The notes below the pieces were generated by a model that was given only the letters and a program-made list of their open reading frames with translations, had not been told where the DNA came from and searched no databases. DNA of 24,677 bases, taken from assembly GCA_016180375.1 (NCBI GenBank), contig JACPBJ010000066.1:1-24677 (forward strand), written 5' to 3'. Positions 1 to 6,556 of this stretch are shown in pieces. Origin of the DNA: Nitrososphaerota archaeon (lineage in GTDB: Archaea; Thermoproteota; Nitrososphaeria; Nitrososphaerales; UBA57). The translations under genes were made by a program, and so were the position numbers. Position 1 is the stretch's first letter; every line of letters begins with the position of its first letter.

Positions 1-185
1 GATGGCAGTGCTCCTCTGTCGTAAGCACCAAGAAAGGAAAGGTAGGCTTCGTCGGCAGTATCAATTGGAGGAAGAACTATGCCAGAGGTATGGCATTTCG
101 GGCAGCTCAGAAGGTACCTTATGTCGAATAGCCTCTTAATATCGAGTTTGTATTTGCATTTGGGGCAGCGGTACCTTTGGAGCAA
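1..185 (-). CDS. Zinc-ribbon protein, partial (cut by window edge)
   Basis: The minus-strand reading frame opens with a TTG codon right after an in-frame TAA and stays open to the window edge, giving about 61 residues. It holds two CPxC knuckles (CPKC near residue 7 and CPKC near residue 28), the pattern of a four-cysteine zinc ribbon, followed by a non-repetitive tail. There is no ATG before the first knuckle, so TTG is the only start available. It lies 29 bases downstream of the DUF3467 gene on the same strand and may share its transcript. I do not recognise the family, and the C-terminus is missing. Function unknown; nucleic-acid or protein binding would be typical for such ribbons. Confidence 0.5.
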   Translation of the reverse strand, partial: MLQRYRCPKCKYKLDIKRLFDIRYLLSCPKCHTSGIVLPPIDTADEAYLSFLGAYDRGALP

Positions 186-213
186 ATATTACCAAATTTC
201 TATGAGCTTTATG

Positions 214-549
214 TTATGCATATGGTTTTGTGGAGCTGTCAACGGCTCTCACCTGCTGGCCCTCTTCAGGCTTCTTTATCTCGCCCATAGATTTCTCGAT
301 TTCCCTAACGTTCGCATCCAGCCAGTCTCTCAATTCTTTCGCTGCCCTCAAGGAGAGGACCACTTCGGTCTGCATTTCTCTTAACCCTGTGGGAAGTTGT
401 GAAGGGTCTTCTGGATGAACCACTCTATCGACAAAGAAGGTTATGCGGAAATCATATCCGTTGAACCCTCCAACCGCGCCAGTCGCGTAAATCGTGCTGT
501 ACTTATCCGAATATCTCATTTTAACCGGGATTTCTCTCCTCTCTGCCAT
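214..549 (-). CDS. DUF3467-like small protein
   Basis: This 111-residue protein has the layout of the DUF3467 family (PF11950). An N-terminal Y-x-T-x-A strand is followed by a YDFRITF strand, then a strand-helix segment (residues about 60-90) with AAKELRDWLDANV, and a charged tail. The family is a single small alpha/beta domain found in bacteria and archaea with no established biochemical role. The start is the ATG at 549; upstream lies a 53-base gap to the ABC permease gene on the same strand, so it may be the distal part of the exporter transcript. Family assignment is from remembered motif pattern only. Confidence 0.65.
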   Translation of the reverse strand: MAERREIPVKMRYSDKYSTIYATGAVGGFNGYDFRITFFVDRVVHPEDPSQLPTGLREMQTEVVLSLRAAKELRDWLDANVREIEKSMGEIKKPEEGQQVRAVDSSTKPYA

Positions 550-602
550 AGTGGTCGCACACCCGACCTAGAATTAGTAATTAAGCGTATTTGGAGAGTG
601 TC

Positions 603-1457
603 TCAGTACTCTGACTTTCTATCGAGTATCCCCAAACGCTTGGCCCTCTTCTCTGCTGCACCGAACCCCAAAAGCCCAGCAACTGTAATTATTATAGCCA
701 AGAGCAAGAGCATCGCCATGTTTGGAAGTATTGCATCCCACACTCCTGAAAGAACCGAAGCCCGGACAGCCCTGATGTAATACGTTATGGGAAGAGCGGA
801 AGAAAGCAGGTTCAAGGGGCCCGGAAGCATCGATGGAGGGAAAATGACATCTCCAAGCAGAAAAAAGATTCCGCTCACGTATTCGCTCAATGTAAATTGA
901 AGCTTTGTCGAGAGCAGGTTGATGCCTGAAAGAAGAAATCCTAGCGAGATCAAACTGGCAATTCCAAGAAGGACGCTCAAGCCCAGGGCAGGATAATTTA
1001 CTTTCAAGAGGTCGATCTCCAGCCTTATACCAAGAGCATAAGAAAACACGAAAGTTCCAAGCAGAAGCGTCAGAAGCATGGAAACTGTTGAAGCAAATGC
1101 AGCAGAAAGAGCCCTTCCAAGCAGGTACGGACGCAATGAGGCTGGGGTAACATAAAGGCTCCTCAGAGTTTCGTATTTCGATCTCTCTTCATGGATTAGT
1201 GAGCCCGTCACCATGGTAATCTGGGATACGTAGATGAAGGAAATCTGTCCGAGAAACAGATACGTGAAGTACTGAGTGCTCATGTTCCCCGCTGCAAAGC
1301 TTCCTATCAGAAAGATGAAGCCAACTATCAGAAGCCCTGCAAAAGGACGAAGAAGATAGTATCCTGCAAAGGTCAGAGGGTCAGTCCAGTTAGTCTCTAT
1401 CTTCCAGCCAAGCCAAGCCGAATACCATGCGGATTTTAGAAAGGGCTTCACTGCCAT
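603..1457 (-). CDS. ABC-2 type exporter permease (second subunit)
   Basis: This 284-residue, strongly hydrophobic protein has about six membrane-spanning segments and the typical ABC-2 feature of an N-terminal cytoplasmic stretch before the first helix. A short motif, SLIHEERSKYETLRSLYVTP (about residues 86-105), is the amphipathic coupling region seen in drug and polysaccharide export permeases (DrrB/NodJ type). It starts at an ATG that overlaps the end of the preceding permease by 10 bases, so the two are translationally coupled. The two permeases would form the membrane channel with the ATPase at 2268-3056. The substrate cannot be told from sequence. Confidence 0.85.
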   Translation of the reverse strand: MAVKPFLKSAWYSAWLGWKIETNWTDPLTFAGYYLLRPFAGLLIVGFIFLIGSFAAGNMSTQYFTYLFLGQISFIYVSQITMVTGSLIHEERSKYETLRSLYVTPASLRPYLLGRALSAAFASTVSMLLTLLLGTFVFSYALGIRLEIDLLKVNYPALGLSVLLGIASLISLGFLLSGINLLSTKLQFTLSEYVSGIFFLLGDVIFPPSMLPGPLNLLSSALPITYYIRAVRASVLSGVWDAILPNMAMLLLLAIIITVAGLLGFGAAEKRAKRLGILDRKSEY

Positions 1458-2275
1458 CTGAGGGTCAGCCTCCCTTCTTTCTTTGCAAGGTTCTCCATGT
1501 ACGACAGCATCATGCGGGCAAGGAAGAATAGAACTACGCTGAAAACAGCAAGCGCAACTATGTCAAACGCAACCGATTGCAGCCCTTCTCCGAACACAAG
1601 AATCCTCCTCATTCCTTCAAGCCCAAAGGTCATCGGAATTAGCGCAGCAGCGAACTGCATAGCAAGTGGGACTACAACATTGCCTCTAACCTGAAAGTAG
1701 AAGCCTGAAAGGAAGTAAATCGGCTCCTGCATCAATTCATTCATCTTCCAAGCTTCTCTTCCCCACAGCAGGTATAGCGATGAGAAGAGTATGCCAAGAG
1801 AGTATAGCGAGGCAAGCGTAAGGGTGAATATTAACAACAGGGCGATAGGATCTCCAATGCTCAGCGAAACTCCAAAGAGTATGGTTCCAAATAGAAGAAT
1901 TCCAAATACTCTCAGCCCCATGGTTATTGCGGAGCCCAGAGCCATTCCGAGCAGAATTGCCATCCTAGAAATTGGAGCCACAAGATACATCTCTAAATTG
2001 CCGACTTCTTTCTCCCAATAGAACTGCGCGGCCATGTGCCAAAGCATGTTCATCCAGAAGGCTATCATCGCTCCTCCAATGATAACGAAGCCTGTATAGG
2101 ATGCTGGTGCCCCTAGCGCCCTGTAAAGCAGAACATACCCTCCTATTGAAAAGATAGGGATGATGGTTTCAGCAATCAGCCATACAGGATCGTGCAAAGT
2201 GCCCTTTATCCTGACTCTTGCCCTGGCAATGGCTGCCCTGACGTTTATCTGAAAAGCTCCAGCTGGGTTACTCAA
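1448..2275 (-). CDS. ABC-2 type exporter permease (first subunit)
   Basis: This 275-residue membrane protein has about six hydrophobic segments and the ABC-2 coupling motif FYWEKEVGNLEMYLVAPISR (about residues 85-104). The start is a TTG at 2275 that overlaps the ATPase stop by eight bases (TTTGAGTAA), a typical arrangement for coupled translation in an exporter operon. No ATG lies closer to the first helix. It is paralogous in layout to the next permease and probably pairs with it as a heterodimer. Both permeases look intact although the partner ATPase is truncated. Confidence 0.83.
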   Translation of the reverse strand: MSNPAGAFQINVRAAIARARVRIKGTLHDPVWLIAETIIPIFSIGGYVLLYRALGAPASYTGFVIIGGAMIAFWMNMLWHMAAQFYWEKEVGNLEMYLVAPISRMAILLGMALGSAITMGLRVFGILLFGTILFGVSLSIGDPIALLLIFTLTLASLYSLGILFSSLYLLWGREAWKMNELMQEPIYFLSGFYFQVRGNVVVPLAMQFAAALIPMTFGLEGMRRILVFGEGLQSVAFDIVALAVFSVVLFFLARMMLSYMENLAKKEGRLTLRWQ

Positions 2276-3056
2276 AGCCCTTCCCTACCAGCGCAATGTA
2301 CACATCTTCGAGTGTATGCTCCGACTTTGATAATGTGAGAATCTTCCCTCCCTTGCTGGTGACAGATTGAAGTACACTTTGCAGTGCGCTTTCATCCTTT
2401 AGAACAACCTTGAGCTTAATCCTTCCTGTAGAAGGCTCGTCTGCCTGGGAAAAGCCGCTCACCCCTTCAACAGATGATAGAAAACTTGTTCCTCCCTGAA
2501 TCGGAGGCGTCTCAAGAATTACTATAGATTGAGTGGAAACCATCCTTTTCAGCTCCGCAGGGGTGCCTAGCGCAATTATCCTGCCTCTATCGATTATGGC
2601 AATTCTGTCGCATATCTCGTCTGCTTCAACCATATAGTGCGTAGTTATGAGAATGCAACGCCCTGAATCGTCCTTTACCCTGCTGCGAATGATTTCCCTA
2701 ATCCGTTTGGCAGTTATGACATCGAGCCCCAGAGTCGGCTCATCAAGAAACAGAACCTTCGGATCGTTAATGAAACCTCTAGCGAGGTTTAGCCTCTGCC
2801 TGTAGCCTGTGGAGAGCTTATGCGTTCTTGTATTGACATAAACTGTTAGGCCGAATTCATCTATCAGGGAAACTATCTTTTTCCTTGCCTCATCGCCGGG
2901 AAGTCCATAAAGCTGAGAAAAGAACCACAAATTCTCTCTAGTCGTTATGCTTCCGTAGCCGGGGGTCTCGCCTCCAGAAACCAAGTTAATGATTCTCCTC
3001 ACCTTCGGAGCTTCTTCAACGACATCATACCCTCCCACATCAGCATTTGTAACCAT
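2268..3056 (-). CDS. ABC-2 exporter ATPase lacking the Walker A region (5' truncated)
   Basis: From about residue 8 (GGYDVVEEAPKVRR) this 262-residue protein follows the DrrA/CcmA-type ABC ATPase closely. It has the region where the Q-loop sits, the signature LSTGYRQRL (about 82-90), Walker B VLFLDEP, D-loop GLD, the H-switch TTH and a C-terminal regulatory extension. Full-length relatives have about 60 more N-terminal residues carrying Walker A (GxxGxGKST). Here an in-frame TGA lies three codons before the ATG, and I found no Walker A coding stretch in any minus-strand frame up to 3254. So either the gene is a pseudogene from a 5' deletion, or it needs a second ATPase encoded elsewhere. The Q-loop glutamine is also absent, but that is common in this subfamily. 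Confidence 0.75.
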   Translation of the reverse strand: MVTNADVGGYDVVEEAPKVRRIINLVSGGETPGYGSITTRENLWFFSQLYGLPGDEARKKIVSLIDEFGLTVYVNTRTHKLSTGYRQRLNLARGFINDPKVLFLDEPTLGLDVITAKRIREIIRSRVKDDSGRCILITTHYMVEADEICDRIAIIDRGRIIALGTPAELKRMVSTQSIVILETPPIQGGTSFLSSVEGVSGFSQADEPSTGRIKLKVVLKDESALQSVLQSVTSKGGKILTLSKSEHTLEDVYIALVGKGFE

Positions 3057-3125
3057 TAAAGCAGATCATTAAAACTTAATGCTGTTATAGAATAGGAATT
3101 ATAGCTCCTTATCGGTTATCTCCTT

Positions 3126-3254
3126 ATGGCCATAATGAGGTGCGCAGATTGCAATTGCAGTCCAAATGAATGCAGGACGAGCTCCTCACCACGAAACTGT
3201 CCTAACTGCTCTCTTCCCGAATGTTGCTGCTGGGATGCAATTCACAAGCAATGA
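3126..3254 (+). CDS. Cys-rich mini-protein (42 residues, nine Cys)
   Basis: Reading from ATG 3126 (a second in-frame ATG is at 3135) gives 42 residues with cysteines at 6, 9, 11, 16, 25, 28, 33, 34 and 35. They form CxxCxC, CPNC and CCC groups. Such density points to metal binding (metallothionein-like or a small zinc/copper knuckle), although I recognise no family. The stop TGA at 3252-3254 directly abuts the stop of the convergent cofE, forming TGATCA, the same zero-spacing seen at other convergent pairs here. A weak A/T-rich TATA-like stretch lies near 3070-3080. It sits exactly where the ATPase gene has lost its 5' end. It could still be a chance ORF. Confidence 0.5.
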   Translation: MAIMRCADCNCSPNECRTSSSPRNCPNCSLPECCCWDAIHKQ

Positions 3255-4007
3255 TCACCTGAACAGGTTCATTGAAGAGGGCCTCACCAACTCCCTAGCC
3301 CTTCCATCCCTCTTTGCATACTTGTAACCCCTCACGACTGCTACAGGGATTCTGTCCAACTTTCCCATTACGAGCTCTGCAGATGATGCAATTTCATCTG
3401 CTATCGCAACTGTGGTAACCTTCAATGTATTACCGTATCCGTCATCTCTTCCTCTATAATCCAGCATAGGTGAAATTCCAGCGATACCAATTGCGAAGTT
3501 CACATGACCCTCCCTGAAAGGTCTTCCAAACGTATCTGTGATTATTACCGCAACATCGACTCCTGCTTTCCTTATGCCCTCTCTAATTCTTCTTGCTGAT
3601 GCGTCTGGATTCTTTGGAAGCAGAGATATCATCCCCTGATCGATGTTTGAGTGATCAATGCCAGCATTGGCACAAACAAAACCGTGCTTCGTCTCTGCAA
3701 TGATTACTCCTCTTTCCGCCCTCAAGATCCTCTTGCTTTCCTGCAAGATTGCTTCCACATGTCTAGGGTCTTTCTCAAGACTCGAGGCAAGAGCTTTTGC
3801 AAGCTTGGATGGTTTGTAAGAACTCAGCGGTCTAACCCTGCCTTCTGCCTTTGAAACTATCTTCTGTGTAACAACAACGACATCTCCATCCTGAAGCGTT
3901 TCGCCCTGCTTCTTCAATGCCCCAAGAATTGCTGGTGCAATGTCCATCCCTTTGGAGATCTCGGGCAGCCCTTTGACGCCAAATAACCTGAGCTCTCCGC
4001 CCTTCAT
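3255..4007 (-). CDS. cofE: Coenzyme F420-0:L-glutamate ligase
   Basis: The 250-residue protein matches single-domain archaeal CofE along its length. It has the early DGDVVVVTQKIVSKAEGR segment, the middle GFVCANAGIDHSN motif, the metal/GTP-binding ITDTFGRPFREGHVNFAIG motif and a C-terminal GYKYAKRDGRARELVRP segment. CofE adds gamma-linked glutamates to F420-0 in the cytoplasm using GTP, completing the deazaflavin cofactor. It lacks the C-terminal nitroreductase-like domain of bacterial FbiB. It is the last gene of a minus-strand group after L40e and the DsrH-like gene (34-base gap upstream). The ATG at 4007 fits the family N-terminus. Confidence 0.93.
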   Translation of the reverse strand: MKGGELRLFGVKGLPEISKGMDIAPAILGALKKQGETLQDGDVVVVTQKIVSKAEGRVRPLSSYKPSKLAKALASSLEKDPRHVEAILQESKRILRAERGVIIAETKHGFVCANAGIDHSNIDQGMISLLPKNPDASARRIREGIRKAGVDVAVIITDTFGRPFREGHVNFAIGIAGISPMLDYRGRDDGYGNTLKVTTVAIADEIASSAELVMGKLDRIPVAVVRGYKYAKRDGRARELVRPSSMNLFR

Positions 4008-4041
4008 TGCGGAGGTGCTTTATTGTCGAGCATAATAACGA

Positions 4042-4407
4042 TTAGTAAATCATTATGGTATCGCTTCGATTGATGAGATCCGTTACCTTGCTCTTGGAAA
4101 TTGGCTTTATCTGAGAAACAACTTTGCTCTTTGAAATTCCTCTTTCCTCGATATCCTCTTTGACTGCGAATATCTTTCCTTTGAAAAATGAGGCTATGCT
4201 CTCCCAAGCCTTCCCTGCAGATATTGCGCCATTGCCTGCTTTTACTTTCTTCCCTTTATCGGAATAGATCACGCCATCTTTTCTCAGCAGAATGGTCAGG
4301 TCGAGTTCTGGGTTTATGCCTAAAGCTGACAATACTTCAGGGGTAGAGCTCTCAAGAATGAATACAGTTGGGGTCTCGAATATAGCAAGAACTTTGCGTG
4401 GTTGCAT
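4042..4407 (-). CDS. DsrH/TusB-like protein
   Basis: This 121-residue protein has the strand order of the DsrE/DsrH/TusB fold. An N-terminal beta strand is followed by LDLTILLRKDGVIYSDKG (about residues 35-52) and a late IFAVKEDIEERGI segment, matching the typical 'LLxxDGVY...VYALEEDLxARG' pattern of TusB/DsrH. The family takes part in sulfur relay, for example tRNA 2-thiouridine formation in bacteria. The archaeal role is unclear and no catalytic cysteine is seen; the protein contains no Cys. It starts three bases after the L40e stop, so co-transcription is near certain. The assignment is tentative because it rests on fold-level resemblance only. Confidence 0.5.
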   Translation of the reverse strand: MQPRKVLAIFETPTVFILESSTPEVLSALGINPELDLTILLRKDGVIYSDKGKKVKAGNGAISAGKAWESIASFFKGKIFAVKEDIEERGISKSKVVSQIKPISKSKVTDLINRSDTIMIY

Positions 4408-4410
4408 GAG

Positions 4411-4578
4411 TTACTTCTTGACGCCCAAGGCCCTATTCTTAAGCCTGAGATCGCCGCTCCTGCAGCTTCTGCAGCGAACGGCCTCTATTGAGTTCTTTCT
4501 TCCGCAGCGCATGCAAATTTTGAAGAATAGTCTCCTCTTCTGCGCCATTTGCTTCTTGACAGCATCAGCGATAGGCAT
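4411..4578 (-). CDS. rpl40e: Large-subunit ribosomal protein L40e
   Basis: A 55-residue basic protein, read from ATG 4578 to TAA 4411. It carries the L40e zinc finger CMRC (residues 22-25) and CRSC (36-39), an Arg/Lys-rich N-terminus before the first knuckle and a short basic tail, exactly the archaeal L40e layout without a fused ubiquitin. It binds the large ribosomal subunit near the factor-binding region. It is first of the L40e - DsrH-like - cofE group. A GGTGA Shine-Dalgarno-like element sits about ten bases upstream of the ATG, overlapping the stop of the mini-ORF at 4589-4630. Confidence 0.93.
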   Translation of the reverse strand: MPIADAVKKQMAQKRRLFFKICMRCGRKNSIEAVRCRSCRSGDLRLKNRALGVKK

Positions 4579-4588
4579 TGTTTCTGAG

Positions 4589-4630
4589 TCACCAGATTAA
4601 GGCTGGTTTTTCAACTTTGCTATGTGCCAT
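4589..4630 (-). other. Mini-ORF (13 codons) at the predicted start of the L40e transcript
   Basis: On the minus strand the TATA box at 4652-4659 predicts transcription to start near 4629-4630, exactly on an ATG that opens a 13-residue ORF (MAHSKVEKPALIW) ending in TGA. The stop TGA is embedded in the GGTGA that would serve as ribosome binding site for L40e 10 bases later. This could be a leaderless leader peptide that couples or tunes L40e translation. No homolog is known to me, and short ORFs can arise by chance. Confidence 0.3.
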
Positions 4631-4650
4631 TTTAGCTTCAAAGCTCTTTT

Positions 4651-4660
4651 CTTTATATTG
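4651..4660 (-). promoter_or_regulatory. Archaeal TATA box for the L40e - cofE operon
   Basis: The minus strand reads CAATATAAAG here, a good archaeal TATA element. At the usual 23-30 base spacing it places the start near 4629-4630. The box is nearly symmetric, so weak use on the plus strand cannot be excluded. Confidence 0.55.
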
Positions 4661-4677
4661 TCTTGTCTAGGACTATC

Positions 4678-4692
4678 TTGATCATAGATCAA
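4678..4692. promoter_or_regulatory. Inverted repeat TTGATC-ATA-GATCAA upstream of the L40e TATA box
   Basis: A perfect 6+3+6 palindrome centred about 30 bases upstream of the L40e TATA box on the minus strand. Its position fits a binding site for a dimeric regulator (activator position). No regulator can be named from sequence. Confidence 0.3.
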
Positions 4693-4793
4693 CGATTACC
4701 TCATCATTGTTACCATTAAAATAATACTTCATGCAGACTCCTCCCCTAGTAGTTTGCATGCAGGGGCACGCCTTCTAGAACATAGAGGACAGT

Positions 4794-4994
4794 TCAAGAT
4801 AGGACTTCGAAGAATTTCATCATTTGATACGGATTTTCAAGGACGCAGCTTACAGTAAAGTAATCGCGTATTGCAGGGTTATCCGCTCCTACGCCCATGA
4901 GCAAAACTCCTGCCTTCGAAATCTGCTTAACAGCCGAAATCAGGTTCTTCTCTATCTCAGCATACCCAGTCAGGCCCCTACAATACTTAGGCAT
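4794..4994 (-). pseudogene. C-terminal fragment of a VWA-domain-like protein
   Basis: The 66-residue ORF, open from just after the GYD gene stop, resembles the last helix-strand-helix of a von Willebrand A domain. It has an amphipathic helix (GYAEIEKNLISAVKQISKAG), a strand LLMGVG, then IRDYF and a closing ENPYQMMKFFEVL helix. The MIDAS DxSxS strand that should open such a domain is absent, and there is an in-frame stop 11 codons upstream of the ATG. I read it as the 3' remnant of a larger gene (CoxE/VWA type), with the 5' part deleted. It could also be an unrecognised small protein. Nothing else was recognised in the 134 bases between it and the L40e promoter. Confidence 0.3.
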
Positions 4995-5024
4995 AGGAAG
5001 ATGTCTCTCGTATAGTAGCAGTCC

Positions 5025-5318
5025 TTATCGAAGCTTCCCGATTATCTCGAAGCCTTCAGATTCTGGGAAGGCCTTGAGCGTAGTGGTGCGGGCATTGCCT
5101 AGGCTTCCAATAGTTAGAGCAAAGGTAAAGGCTGCTTGATCGTTGGGAAACTCTGTCAAAACTACAAAGTCGTATTGCCCAAATGTGTAATATATTCCGT
5201 GCCATTTTCCTCCCGCCTTCTGCACCATCTCCTTGGCTGCAACAGCCCTCTTTGGAGAGTCCTTCACGTTTCTTATCCCTTGGTCAGTCCAATTACCCAG
5301 AACAATGTAGTTGGGCAT
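5025..5318 (-). CDS. GYD-domain protein
   Basis: This 97-residue protein fits the GYD family (PF08734). It begins with a strand ending in LGNWTDQGIRNVKDSP, has the central GKWHGIYYTFGQYDFVVLTEFP block with the glycine-tyrosine-aspartate-type turn (GQYD), and ends with the alpha/beta closing segment. The fold is a small ferredoxin-like dimer of unknown function, common in archaea and soil bacteria. The ATG at 5318 leaves no room for a longer N-terminus. A TTAAATAG TATA-like element about 35 bases upstream could drive it. Confidence 0.85.
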   Translation of the reverse strand: MPNYIVLGNWTDQGIRNVKDSPKRAVAAKEMVQKAGGKWHGIYYTFGQYDFVVLTEFPNDQAAFTFALTIGSLGNARTTTLKAFPESEGFEIIGKLR

Positions 5319-5468
5319 AGTTGTAAGAAATTAGTACGACTATTTAACAGACTAGTTCTAAGGTTCGGAAATTCGAGAAAAGGCTAAAACTTCGTAAGGA
5401 TAACTAGGGTGGTGCTGCGTAGACACAGCATTCTCGTAGGCTTGTAAGAATTGTAAGCACGTTTTTGT

Positions 5469-6251
5469 CTACATCGCTATTTTGTCAATATGGCTCATTG
5501 CTAGAGCTTCAACAAGATCTCTGGCCGTCACTATGCCTGCCATCCTTCCTCCCTCAATAAGAGGGATCCTCTTTATGCGGTTCTCCGTCATTATTCGTGC
5601 CACCTCTCTTCCATCAATGTCAATCGGAGCCGTAATTAACGGCCTAGATGCAAGCTTGCCTACTTCTTCTGTAAGTTTCAGGCCCTTGGCCAAGACATTT
5701 ACAACATCCCTCTCCGAGAATATGCCGTCTGGTACTCCATTTTTACTCACAATCACGCTCCCTATCCTCTTCTCAAACATCTCCCTGACACCACGCTCCA
5801 ATCTTGCCTCTGAACCTATCATAATGACTTCCTTTGAGAAGACCCTGCTAATGTCGAGCTGAGCGCCCATTTTGTGAATTGCCTTGACGATGTCGCTGGC
5901 TGTAACGATGCCAACCAGTTTGCCCTTCTCCAAGACGACCAGCCTGCTTTTCTTGGACAGAATTCTTTTTGCAGCATGGTGATAAGAGTCCTCTGGTTCT
6001 ATGGTAACTATTGGTGAGGACATCACTTCCATTAGACTAGTATTCTCTAACGATTTGCCAGGAGCCAGCACTCTATTGATAAGATCCCGCTCTGCAAATA
6101 TGCCAATTGACTTCGTCTTGTCAGTTACAACAACGCTCCCAATATCGTTCTTTGCCATCGTCTTCAAGCACTGTCTTACGCTCTCGGTGTGAAAAGCGGT
6201 GACTACATTTCTGCTCATGAAATCCCTAACGGAGTAAACTTCGGATTTCAT
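5469..6251 (-). CDS. Four-CBS-domain protein
   Basis: From ATG 6251 this is a 260-residue protein made of four CBS motifs, i.e. two Bateman pairs, with no other domain. Repeats begin at VRDFMSRNVVTAF, LMEVMSSPIVTI, ISRVFSKEVIMIG and VGKLASRPLITAP, each ending in GI(V/F)(T/S)xxD. Such proteins bind adenine nucleotides or SAM and act as regulatory sensors. The frame is open 44 codons further upstream, but the 6251 ATG is preferred: it starts the first CBS motif, and an A/T-rich box at 6274-6281 is at leaderless distance. It is transcribed away from the putative integrated segment that begins at 6434. The partner is unknown. Confidence 0.85.
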   Translation of the reverse strand: MKSEVYSVRDFMSRNVVTAFHTESVRQCLKTMAKNDIGSVVVTDKTKSIGIFAERDLINRVLAPGKSLENTSLMEVMSSPIVTIEPEDSYHHAAKRILSKKSRLVVLEKGKLVGIVTASDIVKAIHKMGAQLDISRVFSKEVIMIGSEARLERGVREMFEKRIGSVIVSKNGVPDGIFSERDVVNVLAKGLKLTEEVGKLASRPLITAPIDIDGREVARIMTENRIKRIPLIEGGRMAGIVTARDLVEALAMSHIDKIAM

Positions 6252-6270
6252 AGGTAGTAATTGGGTCAGG

Positions 6271-6281
6271 GGAAATAATAA
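6271..6281 (-). promoter_or_regulatory. TATA-like box for the CBS protein gene
   Basis: The minus strand reads GTTATTATTTC here, 23-30 bases before the ATG at 6251, consistent with a leaderless transcript. The rest of the 305-base gap between the CBS gene and the helicase holds only the tRNA-end repeat at 6434-6452 and no other gene I can support. Confidence 0.35.
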
Positions 6282-6433
6282 CTCTTGCTTAGTCTTGCAG
6301 TATATTCGGAATTTACGTAAAAGCTTCGATGGTTCAGCCAGAATTGTAATGGTTTTTGCGCTCCTGATCCAAAGGATAAGCAAAATGTTACGCCCTTAGA
6401 TCGGACTCTAAACTCTGGCAAAACCCATTAGTA

Positions 6434-6452
6434 AAAATTGGCGCCACCGGTC
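6434..6452 (-). repeat. Distal copy of the tRNA-Asn 3' end (att-like repeat)
   Basis: AAAATTGGCGCCACCGGTC here is identical to 9084-9102, which covers the 3' acceptor strand, discriminator, CCA and five downstream bases of tRNA-Asn. It is in the same orientation. There is no tRNA body beside it. Weaker matches continue for about ten bases into what would be the T-arm. This is the expected appearance of the displaced tRNA end left by site-specific integration into a tRNA gene. Confidence 0.6.
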
Positions 6453-6556
6453 AGATGTGTATCAAATGTGATCCAAGATTTGGACTTGTATCTTCGATGG
6501 TTGATTCTTTTGCATAAGACTAATAGGAGAACCCGCTGAAGAATTGGTGATGGATC

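Noticed and set aside
415..780. Plus-strand 121-codon ORF opposite the exporter permease.
   Set aside because: It is antisense to two supported minus-strand genes and its sequence has no domain pattern, so it is a shadow frame.
2940..2990. Missing Q-loop glutamine in the ABC ATPase as a sign of decay.
   Set aside because: Many ABC-2 exporter ATPases of this subfamily read GGE-type sequence here, so it is not informative, unlike the missing Walker A.
4760..4771. TGCAGGGGCACG occurs here and again near 9301-9312, and TGCAGGGGCAC near 11303.
   Set aside because: A repeated 12-mer is expected by chance in 25 kb (order of ten or more such pairs). The third copy is in coding sequence, and the flanks do not align.
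5400..5468. Direct repeats of GTAAG and a 5-bp hairpin (TGCTG/CAGCA) after the CBS gene as a terminator or repeat array.
   Set aside because: Only two or three short units with no T-run in the right place; too weak to call.
5482..5862. Plus-strand 126-codon ORF opposite the CBS protein.
   Set aside because: It is antisense shadow of the four-CBS gene, whose repeats are clear on the minus strand.
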